A stretch of 64,000 nt of DNA from JBGQBN01 sp041494805 (lineage in GTDB: Bacteria; Acidobacteriota; Terriglobia; Terriglobales; Acidobacteriaceae), in assembly GCA_041494805.1 (NCBI GenBank), contig JBGQBN010000011.1, forward strand, positions 31,198-95,197, written 5' to 3'. A program made the translations under genes and the position numbers. The notes under the pieces were generated by a model. The model was given only the letters and a program-made list of their open reading frames with translations, did no database searches and had not been told where the DNA came from. Shown piece by piece: positions 14,277-22,401 of the stretch (positions are counted from its first letter, which is position 1; each line of letters opens with the position of its first letter).

Positions 14277-16499
14277 ATGAGCTCAAGTCCGGCAAACGCG
14301 AGGCTGGGGCTAACCCACGAAGTAATAGACTCGCGCACAACGGAATCCCAGATTTCGCCCCGGACCAGCGTGCCCACCCCTGGCCACGAAGCCTTAGAGG
14401 CGCTTCTGGCTTTCTCGGCTCTTCATGAACAGATACAGCAACGTCGAGCGCGTGAAGTGCGCAGCGGCGCCCAGTTAGGCACCTCGGATGTTTGGGAGCT
14501 GGAGCAGTTCGTCCTCGATGAGGTGCTGCAACTCGTAGCCGAACGAGCGCTGACCATCACGGGCTCCGATGGTGTGGCGATCGCGCTGGCCGAGGGAGAT
14601 GAGATCGTGTGCCGGGCTTCGGCGGGAACGATCGCCCCAGACTCGGGCGTGCGCCTGGATCCGAATTCGGGATTTTCCGGCGCCTGTTTCCGCAGTGGTC
14701 AAATCGTACGCTGCGATAACGTGGATATCGACCCGCGAGTCGATGTCCAGGCCTGTCGGCGCCTGGGCGCGCGTTCCATGGTGGCGGTACCGCTCGCGGC
14801 ACCGCGCAGCGTACTTGGTTTGCTGGAAGCCTTCTCTAGCGAAGCCCATGGATTTAATGACAGCGATGTTCGTAGCCTGAAACTCCTGGCTGAGCTGATT
14901 CTGGCCGCGATGAGGCCGGAGGAGGAAGACCGGCTGGCCGAAATCGCGCAGCGCGTGGCTGCCCGCGCGGCAGAGCCACTCCAACCCGTAGAGCTTCCAA
15001 ACGGGCAGAGCGAGCGGGCGCAGGTTCACGTCACGAGCGAGAAGTCAGAACCGATCGTCGCGCCGGCGACCCTCCCCGAACCGATTTTCTCCCCGGCACC
15101 AGTTTTCTCCCTAGCTAAGAGGGAAAATTCCAGACCGGGCGTCGTGGTGGTGTTTGTGCTGGTGCTGCTCGCCGCAGCGCTGGGCGGCGGACTGTGGTGG
15201 AAGATCCGTCACAAAGCCCCGCAGGTAGCCGCAAGCCCCCAACAAGCTACACCAACTTCCCGGCTTGAGACGCAATCTGTGCCTGCATCCAGCAACGTGA
15301 GCCCGGCAGGAGGTGGCGACTATGCAGCTTTGGCCGCTCCCAGCAGCCCGACCGGGCTGCCAAAGGTGACGGGTATCCGGCACTGGTCGTCGGCAGATTC
15401 CAGCACGGTGGTCATTGATCTGCAGGAACAGGTTCAGTACGAGGCCCACCGTCTGAGCGATCCGGAGCGAATTTACTTTGACCTGCACCACACGGGGCTT
15501 GCGCCAGGACTGTTCGGCAAGACCATCGAAGTGGGGGACGGGCTGCTGGTGCGGGTTCGCGTGGCACAGCCTGTCGCTGGTGTCACCCGGGTAGTTCTGG
15601 AGACCAAGGGAGGTTCGAATTTCTCGGTCAGCCTTGAGTCAAATCCCTACCGGCTCGTGGTTGAGGTTCGCAAGATTGGAGCCGATCAAGTGCCCCAGGC
15701 GAAGACCAATCTCTTCAACCCGGTGAGCCCGCCGGCAAGCAAGCGACTGGCTTTGGCCGAACCTAAGAGCACCGATAGCGTGCAAACCCGGGCGCACATG
15801 CCGAAATTCCGAATTGCGCTCGATGCCGGCCATGGAGGCTGGGACTTGGGGACGGTGGGGCGGAAGGGTTTGCTGGAGAAAGATCTGGTTCTCGACATCG
15901 TTGAGCGTCTGGGGAATCTGGTCGAGCGCCGCCTGGGCGCCGAAGTCATCTACACCCGCGACGATGACACTTACGTTGCATTGGAGAAGCGGGCAGAGAT
16001 CGCGAACTTGTCCCAAGCCGACTTGTTCGTATCCGTCCATGCCAATTACAGCAATTCTCCTTCGGCACGTGGAGTCGAGACCTATTACAGCAACACGTAC
16101 TCATCGCTCAAGGCACGGAGCCGGGAAACGGACGATGCCCAGACGGACCTTCAGACCGTGAGCTGGACCAATATTGATATTCGCGAAAAGGTACTGGGGT
16201 CGCGACGGATTGCTGCCAGCGTGCAACGCGCGCTGCATGGCATGCTTGCGGCTAAGAACCCGGGCATCCGTGATCGCGGTGTGAAGGAAGCTTCGTACGT
16301 GGTGCTGACCGGAACTTCGATGCCCGCGATTCTGGCCGAAGTTTCGTTCGTCAGCAGTCCCGCGGATGAGCGTAACTTGCAGAGCTCAGCCTATCGCCAG
16401 CGGATTGCCCAGGCCCTCTACAAGGGCATCTCACGCTATGCTGAGGCATCCCACTCGGTGAGGATGGCCAGCACCTCGGGAAAACCGGCGGGGCGATAG
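14277..16499 (+). CDS. GAF-TM-AMIN-Amidase_3 N-acetylmuramoyl-L-alanine amidase
   Basis: The protein has 740 residues. Residues 70-215 form a GAF domain with Cys137, Cys146 and Cys160. A low-complexity linker leads to one transmembrane helix (288-307). An AMIN domain covers about 363-466 and Amidase_3 about 510-720. The zinc ligands His519, Glu534 and His588 and the catalytic Glu688 are all in place, so it should cut the MurNAc-L-Ala bond of peptidoglycan. Topology is inferred as GAF in the cytoplasm and catalytic domain in the periplasm. Usual AmiC-type amidases are exported with a cleaved signal and have no GAF, so the cytoplasmic sensor is unusual. The ATG has no clear ribosome site. Confidence 0.85.
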   Translation: MSSSPANARLGLTHEVIDSRTTESQISPRTSVPTPGHEALEALLAFSALHEQIQQRRAREVRSGAQLGTSDVWELEQFVLDEVLQLVAERALTITGSDGVAIALAEGDEIVCRASAGTIAPDSGVRLDPNSGFSGACFRSGQIVRCDNVDIDPRVDVQACRRLGARSMVAVPLAAPRSVLGLLEAFSSEAHGFNDSDVRSLKLLAELILAAMRPEEEDRLAEIAQRVAARAAEPLQPVELPNGQSERAQVHVTSEKSEPIVAPATLPEPIFSPAPVFSLAKRENSRPGVVVVFVLVLLAAALGGGLWWKIRHKAPQVAASPQQATPTSRLETQSVPASSNVSPAGGGDYAALAAPSSPTGLPKVTGIRHWSSADSSTVVIDLQEQVQYEAHRLSDPERIYFDLHHTGLAPGLFGKTIEVGDGLLVRVRVAQPVAGVTRVVLETKGGSNFSVSLESNPYRLVVEVRKIGADQVPQAKTNLFNPVSPPASKRLALAEPKSTDSVQTRAHMPKFRIALDAGHGGWDLGTVGRKGLLEKDLVLDIVERLGNLVERRLGAEVIYTRDDDTYVALEKRAEIANLSQADLFVSVHANYSNSPSARGVETYYSNTYSSLKARSRETDDAQTDLQTVSWTNIDIREKVLGSRRIAASVQRALHGMLAAKNPGIRDRGVKEASYVVLTGTSMPAILAEVSFVSSPADERNLQSSAYRQRIAQALYKGISRYAEASHSVRMASTSGKPAGR

Positions 16500-16501
16500 C
16501 G

Positions 16502-16546
16502 AACCAGTTCCCCGTTCTCGGATGCCGGTTCTCAGTTCTCCAATTC
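16502..16546. repeat. Degenerate GTTCTCAGTTCTC-type repeat between convergent genes
   Basis: Units such as AGTTCCCCGTTCTCGG and GGTTCTCAGTTCTCC fill the gap between the convergent amidase and S9 peptidase genes. It is of the same type as the runs at 8936-8978 and 30705-30766. Confidence 0.45.
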
Positions 16547-16557
16547 CAGATGCACCT

Positions 16558-18687
16558 TCACGGCGCGGATGAAGTGCCACCGAATTTCTGCAACCACTTC
16601 AGTTCCTCCCTTACCTTGATCTTGCCGTGCCAGGGATTCTTCGCCAGTGAGTGGCCTTCCCCGGGAAAGATCAGAAGAGTGCTGGGCACACCCAGATTGT
16701 GCAGGGCATGGTCGAGCAGATAATTTTCCGCCACCGCCACCCGGATGTCGTCGGCGCCGGCAACCATGTGAGTTGGCGTGCGCACCTTATTCATTTGGTA
16801 GATAGCAGCTTCGTCGTGGTAACGCTGTTGCGCCTCCCAGGGGAGTCCGCCCAGAAAATAAACATCGTCGAAGGTGGTATCGTCGTTTCCCCAATTGGCG
16901 ACGTGCTCCACCGCACCTGCGCCGGTCACGGCCGCCTTGAAGCGTGTGGTCTGGGTGATGAGCCAGTTGGTCATGTAGCCACCATAACTATAACCGCCGA
17001 TGGTGAGGTGGCTGGGATCGGCGATACCGTCTTTCACCAGCGCGTCCACGCCTTCCAAAATGTCTTTGCCCGGGCGGGAAACGATCTCGGGAACGATCCC
17101 CATCAGAAATTTGTCTCCGTAGCCGCTTGATCCGCGATAGTTGGGCTCAAAGACGAGCCATCCTTGAGTAGCGGCTAGACGGTCCCACTGATACCAGTCG
17201 GCTTCGAAGTGGTTGCCGTCAGCGTCGGCGGGGCCACCGTGAATGTAGACGAAGGTGGGGAGGCTCTTGGCCTCGAATTTTCCTGGTGGATACATCAGCA
17301 TACCTTCCACCGTGGTGCCATCGTCGGCGGTCCAACGATAGGGCTTGCCTTTCGGCAGATCCCGCTCGGCAAAGAGCTTGTTGAACGAGGTGATGGATTT
17401 AGCGTCCTGCAGCTTGTCCAAGCTCTCAGCCAAATAAACCTCGGTCGGTTTCTCCAGAGTTGAGTGTACGAACGCGATACGGGGAGAGTGGGCGGTAATG
17501 GCGATGCGTTCGTACGTGCCTGTCCAGCCGGGCTGCTTCGAGAACGGCGTAGAGAGTTTTGGTTGAGAATAAACCTGAACTTCGGTGCCCAGGCGGCCAG
17601 TGGCGAGCACGCCACCATCAGGCGTAACGGCATAACGCGAAACCGCTCCTGCGAAGTTGGCGGCCCAACGCTGAACCTCGCCAGTATCGGTGTCCACCCA
17701 GTAGAGGCGAGTCTGCGTGTCTATGTACTTCCCCTCCACTGAGCCGAGATCCACTTGAAAAAAGACATGCTTATTGTCATCGGCCCAGTGCATATCCTGT
17801 TCCAGAGCCTCGTTGTGTGTGACTTGGCGCGGCGGGCGATCGGGCGAGGCATTCTCCAGATCGACTGAGTAGATCTCGAACTCGCTAACTTTCTCGCTAC
17901 GCTCGGAAACCGAGGTAGTCACAAAGGCAAGCCTGCCTGCATTCGGAGCAACCACGAGCTGCTGAACTCTCCAGGGAGTGCTGGCTAGAGCACGTGAGCC
18001 AGGAGTCGCGTCCGAGGCCTTGTCCGAGTCGTCCGCCGGTTTGCTGCCGTCAGTCGAGTGGCGGGTGATCGCATCAGCCACGTCAATGGCGAAGATCATG
18101 TCACCACGTTCGGCGGCACGGTACTGGGAAACATCCTTCCATTCTTTCTTGTAAGCATCCTTCTGGGCTTTGGTCCAGGGCGTGCGGGTGGCAAAGTAGA
18201 GCGTGCGCGAATCTGGTGACCAGGTGAAGGCGTGGACTTCTTCCTCGCCTTGCGTAACCGGAAATGCCTCCCCTCCGGCAAGCGAGATCAGATAAAGTTG
18301 AGCGATTCCCTTATCTTTGGAATCACCGGAACTATCATCACCTTCTTTGGCGGCGGATACTTTTCGCTCAGAGAAGAACGCGATCCAACGGCCATCAGGA
18401 GACCATTGTGGGTCGCTGTCTTGACCCGACTGCGTGAGCTGGCTCAGGGTTCCACCGTGGCTGTCATCCCGGTACAGCCAGAGGTCTTTGCGGAAAATGC
18501 TCTGGTCCCAATCCGCGCGTTCGGTGGCAATGACGACAGAATGGCCATCGGGCGCAAGCCCTACTGCGGTGAAATCGACGGAGTTGAAGAACTCGTCGAG
18601 CGTGAGCCTAGGTTTGTCGGCCGCATGGGCAGACATCAGGCCCAGTGCGGTAAGCAGGATGATAAGCAGAAGCTTTCGGATGGTCAT
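16558..18687 (-). CDS. S9 family prolyl oligopeptidase/acylaminoacyl-peptidase, exported
   Basis: The protein has about 709 residues from ATG 18687. A signal peptide (TIRKLLLIILLTALGLMSAHA) precedes a beta-propeller with TolB/WD40-like repeats (SPDGRWIAFFSE, SPDSRTLYFAT). A C-terminal alpha/beta hydrolase domain has nucleophile Ser in GGYSYGGYM, Asp in AGADDIRV and His in GEGHSL. It should cleave short peptides or acyl-peptides in the periplasm. The frame extends to 18765, but only the start at 18687 gives a clean signal peptide. It converges with the amidase gene, and DUF885 lies 145 bases upstream on the same strand. Confidence 0.9.
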   Translation of the reverse strand: MTIRKLLLIILLTALGLMSAHAADKPRLTLDEFFNSVDFTAVGLAPDGHSVVIATERADWDQSIFRKDLWLYRDDSHGGTLSQLTQSGQDSDPQWSPDGRWIAFFSERKVSAAKEGDDSSGDSKDKGIAQLYLISLAGGEAFPVTQGEEEVHAFTWSPDSRTLYFATRTPWTKAQKDAYKKEWKDVSQYRAAERGDMIFAIDVADAITRHSTDGSKPADDSDKASDATPGSRALASTPWRVQQLVVAPNAGRLAFVTTSVSERSEKVSEFEIYSVDLENASPDRPPRQVTHNEALEQDMHWADDNKHVFFQVDLGSVEGKYIDTQTRLYWVDTDTGEVQRWAANFAGAVSRYAVTPDGGVLATGRLGTEVQVYSQPKLSTPFSKQPGWTGTYERIAITAHSPRIAFVHSTLEKPTEVYLAESLDKLQDAKSITSFNKLFAERDLPKGKPYRWTADDGTTVEGMLMYPPGKFEAKSLPTFVYIHGGPADADGNHFEADWYQWDRLAATQGWLVFEPNYRGSSGYGDKFLMGIVPEIVSRPGKDILEGVDALVKDGIADPSHLTIGGYSYGGYMTNWLITQTTRFKAAVTGAGAVEHVANWGNDDTTFDDVYFLGGLPWEAQQRYHDEAAIYQMNKVRTPTHMVAGADDIRVAVAENYLLDHALHNLGVPSTLLIFPGEGHSLAKNPWHGKIKVREELKWLQKFGGTSSAP

Positions 18688-18832
18688 AGGGGTCAGGGAT
18701 GAGATATACACGGGCGGAGCGGTACACGCAAATCGCAACAGGGGCAGTTTCGAACCCCGGGTCACATTGCGAAGGAATCAATAAGGGTAGTCTGCTGGGC
18801 GAGTCGCTCGTCCCCACGCCATCAGCACACGA

Positions 18833-20530
18833 TCAGTGCAGGCGGTCGAGTGTGTCGATATCGTCCTTCAAGCCGAGATACTCCCAGCGCTGCAGCGTGA
18901 TCGGAACGTTGCCGTTCTGCCAAACGAAGTCGTGGAAGGCGCGCAGACTAAAAGCCGCCCCCTTCTGACGGTGAGCATCAGCCAGAAACTTGTAAATCTG
19001 CAGCTTGCCGACTTGATACGAAATCGCTTGCCCCGGCGTGGTGGCGAATAAAGCCACTTCTCCATGAGCGGTTTGCGAATCCATCGGCACGGTATTTTTC
19101 AGATACTCGGCCGCCTGCTCCATAGTGAATTCCCCCAGCGCTAGCTTGACGTCCACTTCCACGCGGAGAGCCCGCAGACGCATGAAGTTCCAGATGAACT
19201 CGCGTGAGCGAGGACTGTCATCGAACAAGCCGGCGTGCAGCATCATTTCTTCTGCGTAGAAGCCGATGCCCTCATTGGCGCCGGAATCGTAGTAGTAGCG
19301 CCGAATGGGATCCGGATTCGCCCAGGAAACTACAAGCTGGAAATAGTGTCCAGGTACCCCCTCGTGCACGATCAGACCTCGGGGATCTTTCACCATCGTC
19401 AACCCGAAGTAGCCGAGGTTGGCACTGGGCGGGTCAATATAGCGAGTCCCGTCCTCCTGCAGACGGCTGGGCCCGGTAAAGTCATCGGCTTCTCCCAGCC
19501 CCTCCATGGGCGCAAGATACCCTGGCATCGGCGCGTAGCGATAGTGCTGCACCCACGCCGGCACCGTGAGAATATCTTTGGCTCCCAGGTAGAGGCGGAC
19601 TGCCGGTTCGTCCTTATCCTCGCGGGCTATCTGCTCGGCCTGGTCCTTAAGCAGAGCCAGTTGAGGAACGCCGAGGTTGCGGTGTTCTTCGTAAGTCTGC
19701 GATGCGACCGAACGAGCCCATTCCTGGCGCCCCATGGCTAGCAACTGCTCTGGGGTGAAGGGCAAAAGCGCCACGTTCTTGAGGAAGAACACATAAGCGT
19801 CACGTCCTACAGCAGTTGCAGCCGGCATCTTGGGCAGACGCTGAGTAAGCCAGTCGAGGTAGGACTCAAGAGCAACGATAGCTTGCTCAGTGGCGGAGTC
19901 GAGCTCGCGTGACGCCTCGACATCGAGTCGCGGCTTGAGCTCATGAACCGATTTCAGCAGGCGTGAGCGGATATCCTGAAGTTGGCCGAGAGCGAGACGA
20001 GCGAACGGAGCTGCCGGCTGCGTCAGATTCTTTTTCGCATTCTCGATAGTGCTGGGAATCGACGCGAGCGTCGTAACGATGTGCCGCGTGCGCGCGGCAT
20101 CAAAGGGCGGAGGCGGAAGCAAAAGATGAAAGTAAGCTCCCAAAGTCTGGTCGACGTAAAACGCGGGGTTTCGCTGCCAATTCCGATTCAGGTCCAATTC
20201 CCAGCGTACCCGGGCAAGCGCGGATCCTAGGAGGCGATAATCCACCTGGCGAGAGACGGACCAAGAGGATGAATCGATCTTCTTCCAGTGGGCTTCGAAT
20301 TCGTCGAGTTTCTGGTGATAGCGGGTGACGGTGGTAGGTGACCAATCAGGAACCCACCCCGCGGGACGCTCGAGGCGCGGAATGTCGTCTGTCGAAACCG
20401 GCTGCTCGGCGGCACGCCAAGTCCAGAAGTCACGGGCCAGGTCGTCGAGGGAATCCGCACGGAGGAACGGGGCAGCGAGAAAAACGATCAGAACGGCTAA
20501 GAGATGCGGGGCGAGAGTTGGTTTCATCAT
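18833..20530 (-). CDS. DUF885 family protein, putative exported metallopeptidase
   Basis: The protein has 565 residues. The N-terminal hydrophobic run LLAVLIVFLAAPFLRAD looks like a signal peptide. The remainder is mainly helical. HEGVPGHYFQ and the later EGIGFYAEEMML are the DUF885 signatures, where the HExxxGH-like element and a downstream Glu are thought to bind zinc. The family has few characterised members; some are carboxypeptidase-like. It has the usual family length. Neighbours are an S9 peptidase and a lipoprotein on the same strand, which could mean shared peptide scavenging, but the gaps (145 and 53 bases) do not prove an operon. Confidence 0.85.
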   Translation of the reverse strand: MMKPTLAPHLLAVLIVFLAAPFLRADSLDDLARDFWTWRAAEQPVSTDDIPRLERPAGWVPDWSPTTVTRYHQKLDEFEAHWKKIDSSSWSVSRQVDYRLLGSALARVRWELDLNRNWQRNPAFYVDQTLGAYFHLLLPPPPFDAARTRHIVTTLASIPSTIENAKKNLTQPAAPFARLALGQLQDIRSRLLKSVHELKPRLDVEASRELDSATEQAIVALESYLDWLTQRLPKMPAATAVGRDAYVFFLKNVALLPFTPEQLLAMGRQEWARSVASQTYEEHRNLGVPQLALLKDQAEQIAREDKDEPAVRLYLGAKDILTVPAWVQHYRYAPMPGYLAPMEGLGEADDFTGPSRLQEDGTRYIDPPSANLGYFGLTMVKDPRGLIVHEGVPGHYFQLVVSWANPDPIRRYYYDSGANEGIGFYAEEMMLHAGLFDDSPRSREFIWNFMRLRALRVEVDVKLALGEFTMEQAAEYLKNTVPMDSQTAHGEVALFATTPGQAISYQVGKLQIYKFLADAHRQKGAAFSLRAFHDFVWQNGNVPITLQRWEYLGLKDDIDTLDRLH

Positions 20531-20583
20531 AGGTTCTGGTCAAGCTCTCCTGCAGGAAAACAGTTGCAGGATGGATCTTTGCA

Positions 20584-21186
20584 TCACTGTGCTGCCTCGG
20601 CGTTGTTCAGTGCGTCCTCGAGGCCCTGGCCACCCTTCGAGATCTTACCCTCGAGCAGTCGCCAACCGTCGTCGTAACGCCTCAACCCCACTGTGGAGTT
20701 GTACTTCACCCCTCCGGCATAGAGCGCCGCGCCGATTTCGTTCAGCGGCATCCATTTCCACTGGAAGTCAACATCGGCCACATCGTCACTCTTACTGATG
20801 CCGGTGACTGCCAACAATTGTCTTCTCGCGACTGGCACGCTGAAATAATTGGAGGCCGCGGCACTGTTAGGAGTCAGGCCGCGAAGGGTCTCGATGCCGA
20901 GAGGAGTAAGAGTCACATCCCAACAGGGTGGAGCACCCACCGTTGGACCACACGCGGAGTTGCTGCCCGTGATCCAACCGTGACGCTGCAGGACGAGGTA
21001 TTCGGGAGAAAGATACTGCTGGTTGGAGACAATCCCGGTGCGCAAGTCAAACTGCTGGGCAACCTTGAAAGTATCGGAGCCGGCAATTAGGTCAGCCGCC
21101 AGCCGCCGGGTGAGAAAGTCGCGGGGCGAGCAGGCGACTGCAAAACACAAAGATGCCAGGATAAGAGAAATGCGCCGTTTCCGCAT
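20584..21186 (-). CDS. Predicted lipoprotein, unknown function
   Basis: The protein has 200 residues. RKRRISLILASLCFAVAC is a lipoprotein signal with Cys at residue 19; the residue after it is Ser, which favours outer-membrane sorting in the E. coli scheme. The mature part has a predicted mixed fold with CGPTVGAPPCWDVTLTPLG, including a possible disulfide between two Cys, and a positive WKWMPLNEIG segment. No family is recognised. It lies 53 bases upstream of DUF885 and 18 bases downstream of the AmrS gene on the same strand, so co-transcription is likely. Confidence 0.65.
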   Translation of the reverse strand: MRKRRISLILASLCFAVACSPRDFLTRRLAADLIAGSDTFKVAQQFDLRTGIVSNQQYLSPEYLVLQRHGWITGSNSACGPTVGAPPCWDVTLTPLGIETLRGLTPNSAAASNYFSVPVARRQLLAVTGISKSDDVADVDFQWKWMPLNEIGAALYAGGVKYNSTVGLRRYDDGWRLLEGKISKGGQGLEDALNNAEAAQ

Positions 21187-21204
21187 GAATTTTGGGGACA
21201 GCTG

Positions 21205-22329
21205 CTAGTTGAGGATTGTAACCAAACGCGAGCCCCGGCGCGGCAAGAAAGGACGATCGGCGATCTGGCCCACGAATTTGGGTGCCCAGCGGCCGGGGAT
21301 GGCAGTGTGGCACGATGGACAAGACCCGTCCGGAGTCAGGCGATAGTCCTGGATGAAATAGCTGTGCCGCTTGACCAGCGTTTCACCACAGTTGTGGCAG
21401 CGGGTGTCTTCGAGATCGCCCACCATGCCCGGCAGGTTGCCAGCATAGATGTAACGCAGGCCAGCATTCTTGCCGATCTCGACCGCGCGCAGCAGGTGTT
21501 CCGGACGGGTGTCGTCCGGATCGGCCATCTTATAGTCCTTGTGAAACGCGGTCACGTGCCAGGGAATATAGGGAGAAACGCTCATCAGAAAGTCGGCCAG
21601 CCCGCGCAGTTCGTCGTCGGAGTCGTTGAATCCCGGAATCAACAGAGTGACGATTTCCAACCAGAGACCCATCTGGTGCAGGCAACGGATGGTGTCGAGT
21701 ATGGGCCCGAGGCGACCGCCCAGTTGGTGGTAATGGCGGTCGTCAAAACTCTTCAGATCAACCTTGTAGAGATCAATCCAAGGACGCAGATATTCCAGCA
21801 CCTGCGGCGTGCCGTTGCCGTTAGAGACAAAGCCGGTAATGAGGCCGGCAGCCTTCGCTTCCTTGAAAACCGCCACCGCCCATTCACTGGTGATGAGAGG
21901 CTCGTTGTAGGTACTCACCAACACCTTTGCGCCCTGGCGAAGCGCGTCTTGAACCAGCCCTTCCGGCGAGGCTTCCAGCGGCGGCGAAACTGCGTTCGGG
22001 TCACGTAAGGCTTGAGACGTGACCCAGTTCTGGCAGTAGCCACAATGGAGGTCGCAGCCCAGCATACCAAAGCTGTAGGCTAGCGCGCCCGGGTAGGCAT
22101 GGAAGAAAGGCTTTTTCTCGATGGGATCGCATTGCACGCCTCCCACATAGCCCCAAGGCACGTATAGGGTGCCACCGCGGTTGTAACGGACCTTGCAGAC
22201 ACCGGGTTGGCCATCGGGGATAGGGCAGCAGTGGCCGCAAGCGTAGCAGCGCACACGATTGCGCTCGAGCTTCTCGTAAAGCTCCCCCTCGCGCACGTTT
22301 TCGTAGACGATGTCGCGTAGGGTTGGCAC
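21205..22329 (-). CDS. amrS: AmmeMemoRadiSam system radical SAM enzyme AmrS
   Basis: The protein has 374 residues. The radical SAM cluster motif is CDLHCGYC (Cys-x3-Cys-x2-Cys). An N-terminal Cys-rich element CYACGHCC and a C-terminal CHNCGE...CPSC pair are as in the AmrS family. The chemistry of the Amme-Memo-RadiSam set (AMMECR1, Memo, AmrS) is still poorly defined. Neither AMMECR1 nor Memo is in this window. The start is GTG 22329 with AGAGG 5 bases upstream. It lies 18 bases before the lipoprotein gene and 72 bases after the PilZ-GAF-Sel1 gene, all on the minus strand. Confidence 0.9.
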   Translation of the reverse strand: MPTLRDIVYENVREGELYEKLERNRVRCYACGHCCPIPDGQPGVCKVRYNRGGTLYVPWGYVGGVQCDPIEKKPFFHAYPGALAYSFGMLGCDLHCGYCQNWVTSQALRDPNAVSPPLEASPEGLVQDALRQGAKVLVSTYNEPLITSEWAVAVFKEAKAAGLITGFVSNGNGTPQVLEYLRPWIDLYKVDLKSFDDRHYHQLGGRLGPILDTIRCLHQMGLWLEIVTLLIPGFNDSDDELRGLADFLMSVSPYIPWHVTAFHKDYKMADPDDTRPEHLLRAVEIGKNAGLRYIYAGNLPGMVGDLEDTRCHNCGETLVKRHSYFIQDYRLTPDGSCPSCHTAIPGRWAPKFVGQIADRPFLPRRGSRLVTILN

Positions 22330-22401
22330 TGGAACCTCTGCTTATATTGTAACCCCGGCCGGATTGAGGATCCTCATGGATCAAAGCCGAGCTTCGCGCT
22401 G

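Noticed and set aside
13985..14377. 130-codon minus-strand ORF in the divergent gap
   Set aside because: It spans the palindromic promoter and the amidase start, has no ribosome site or family-like sequence, and was not accepted.
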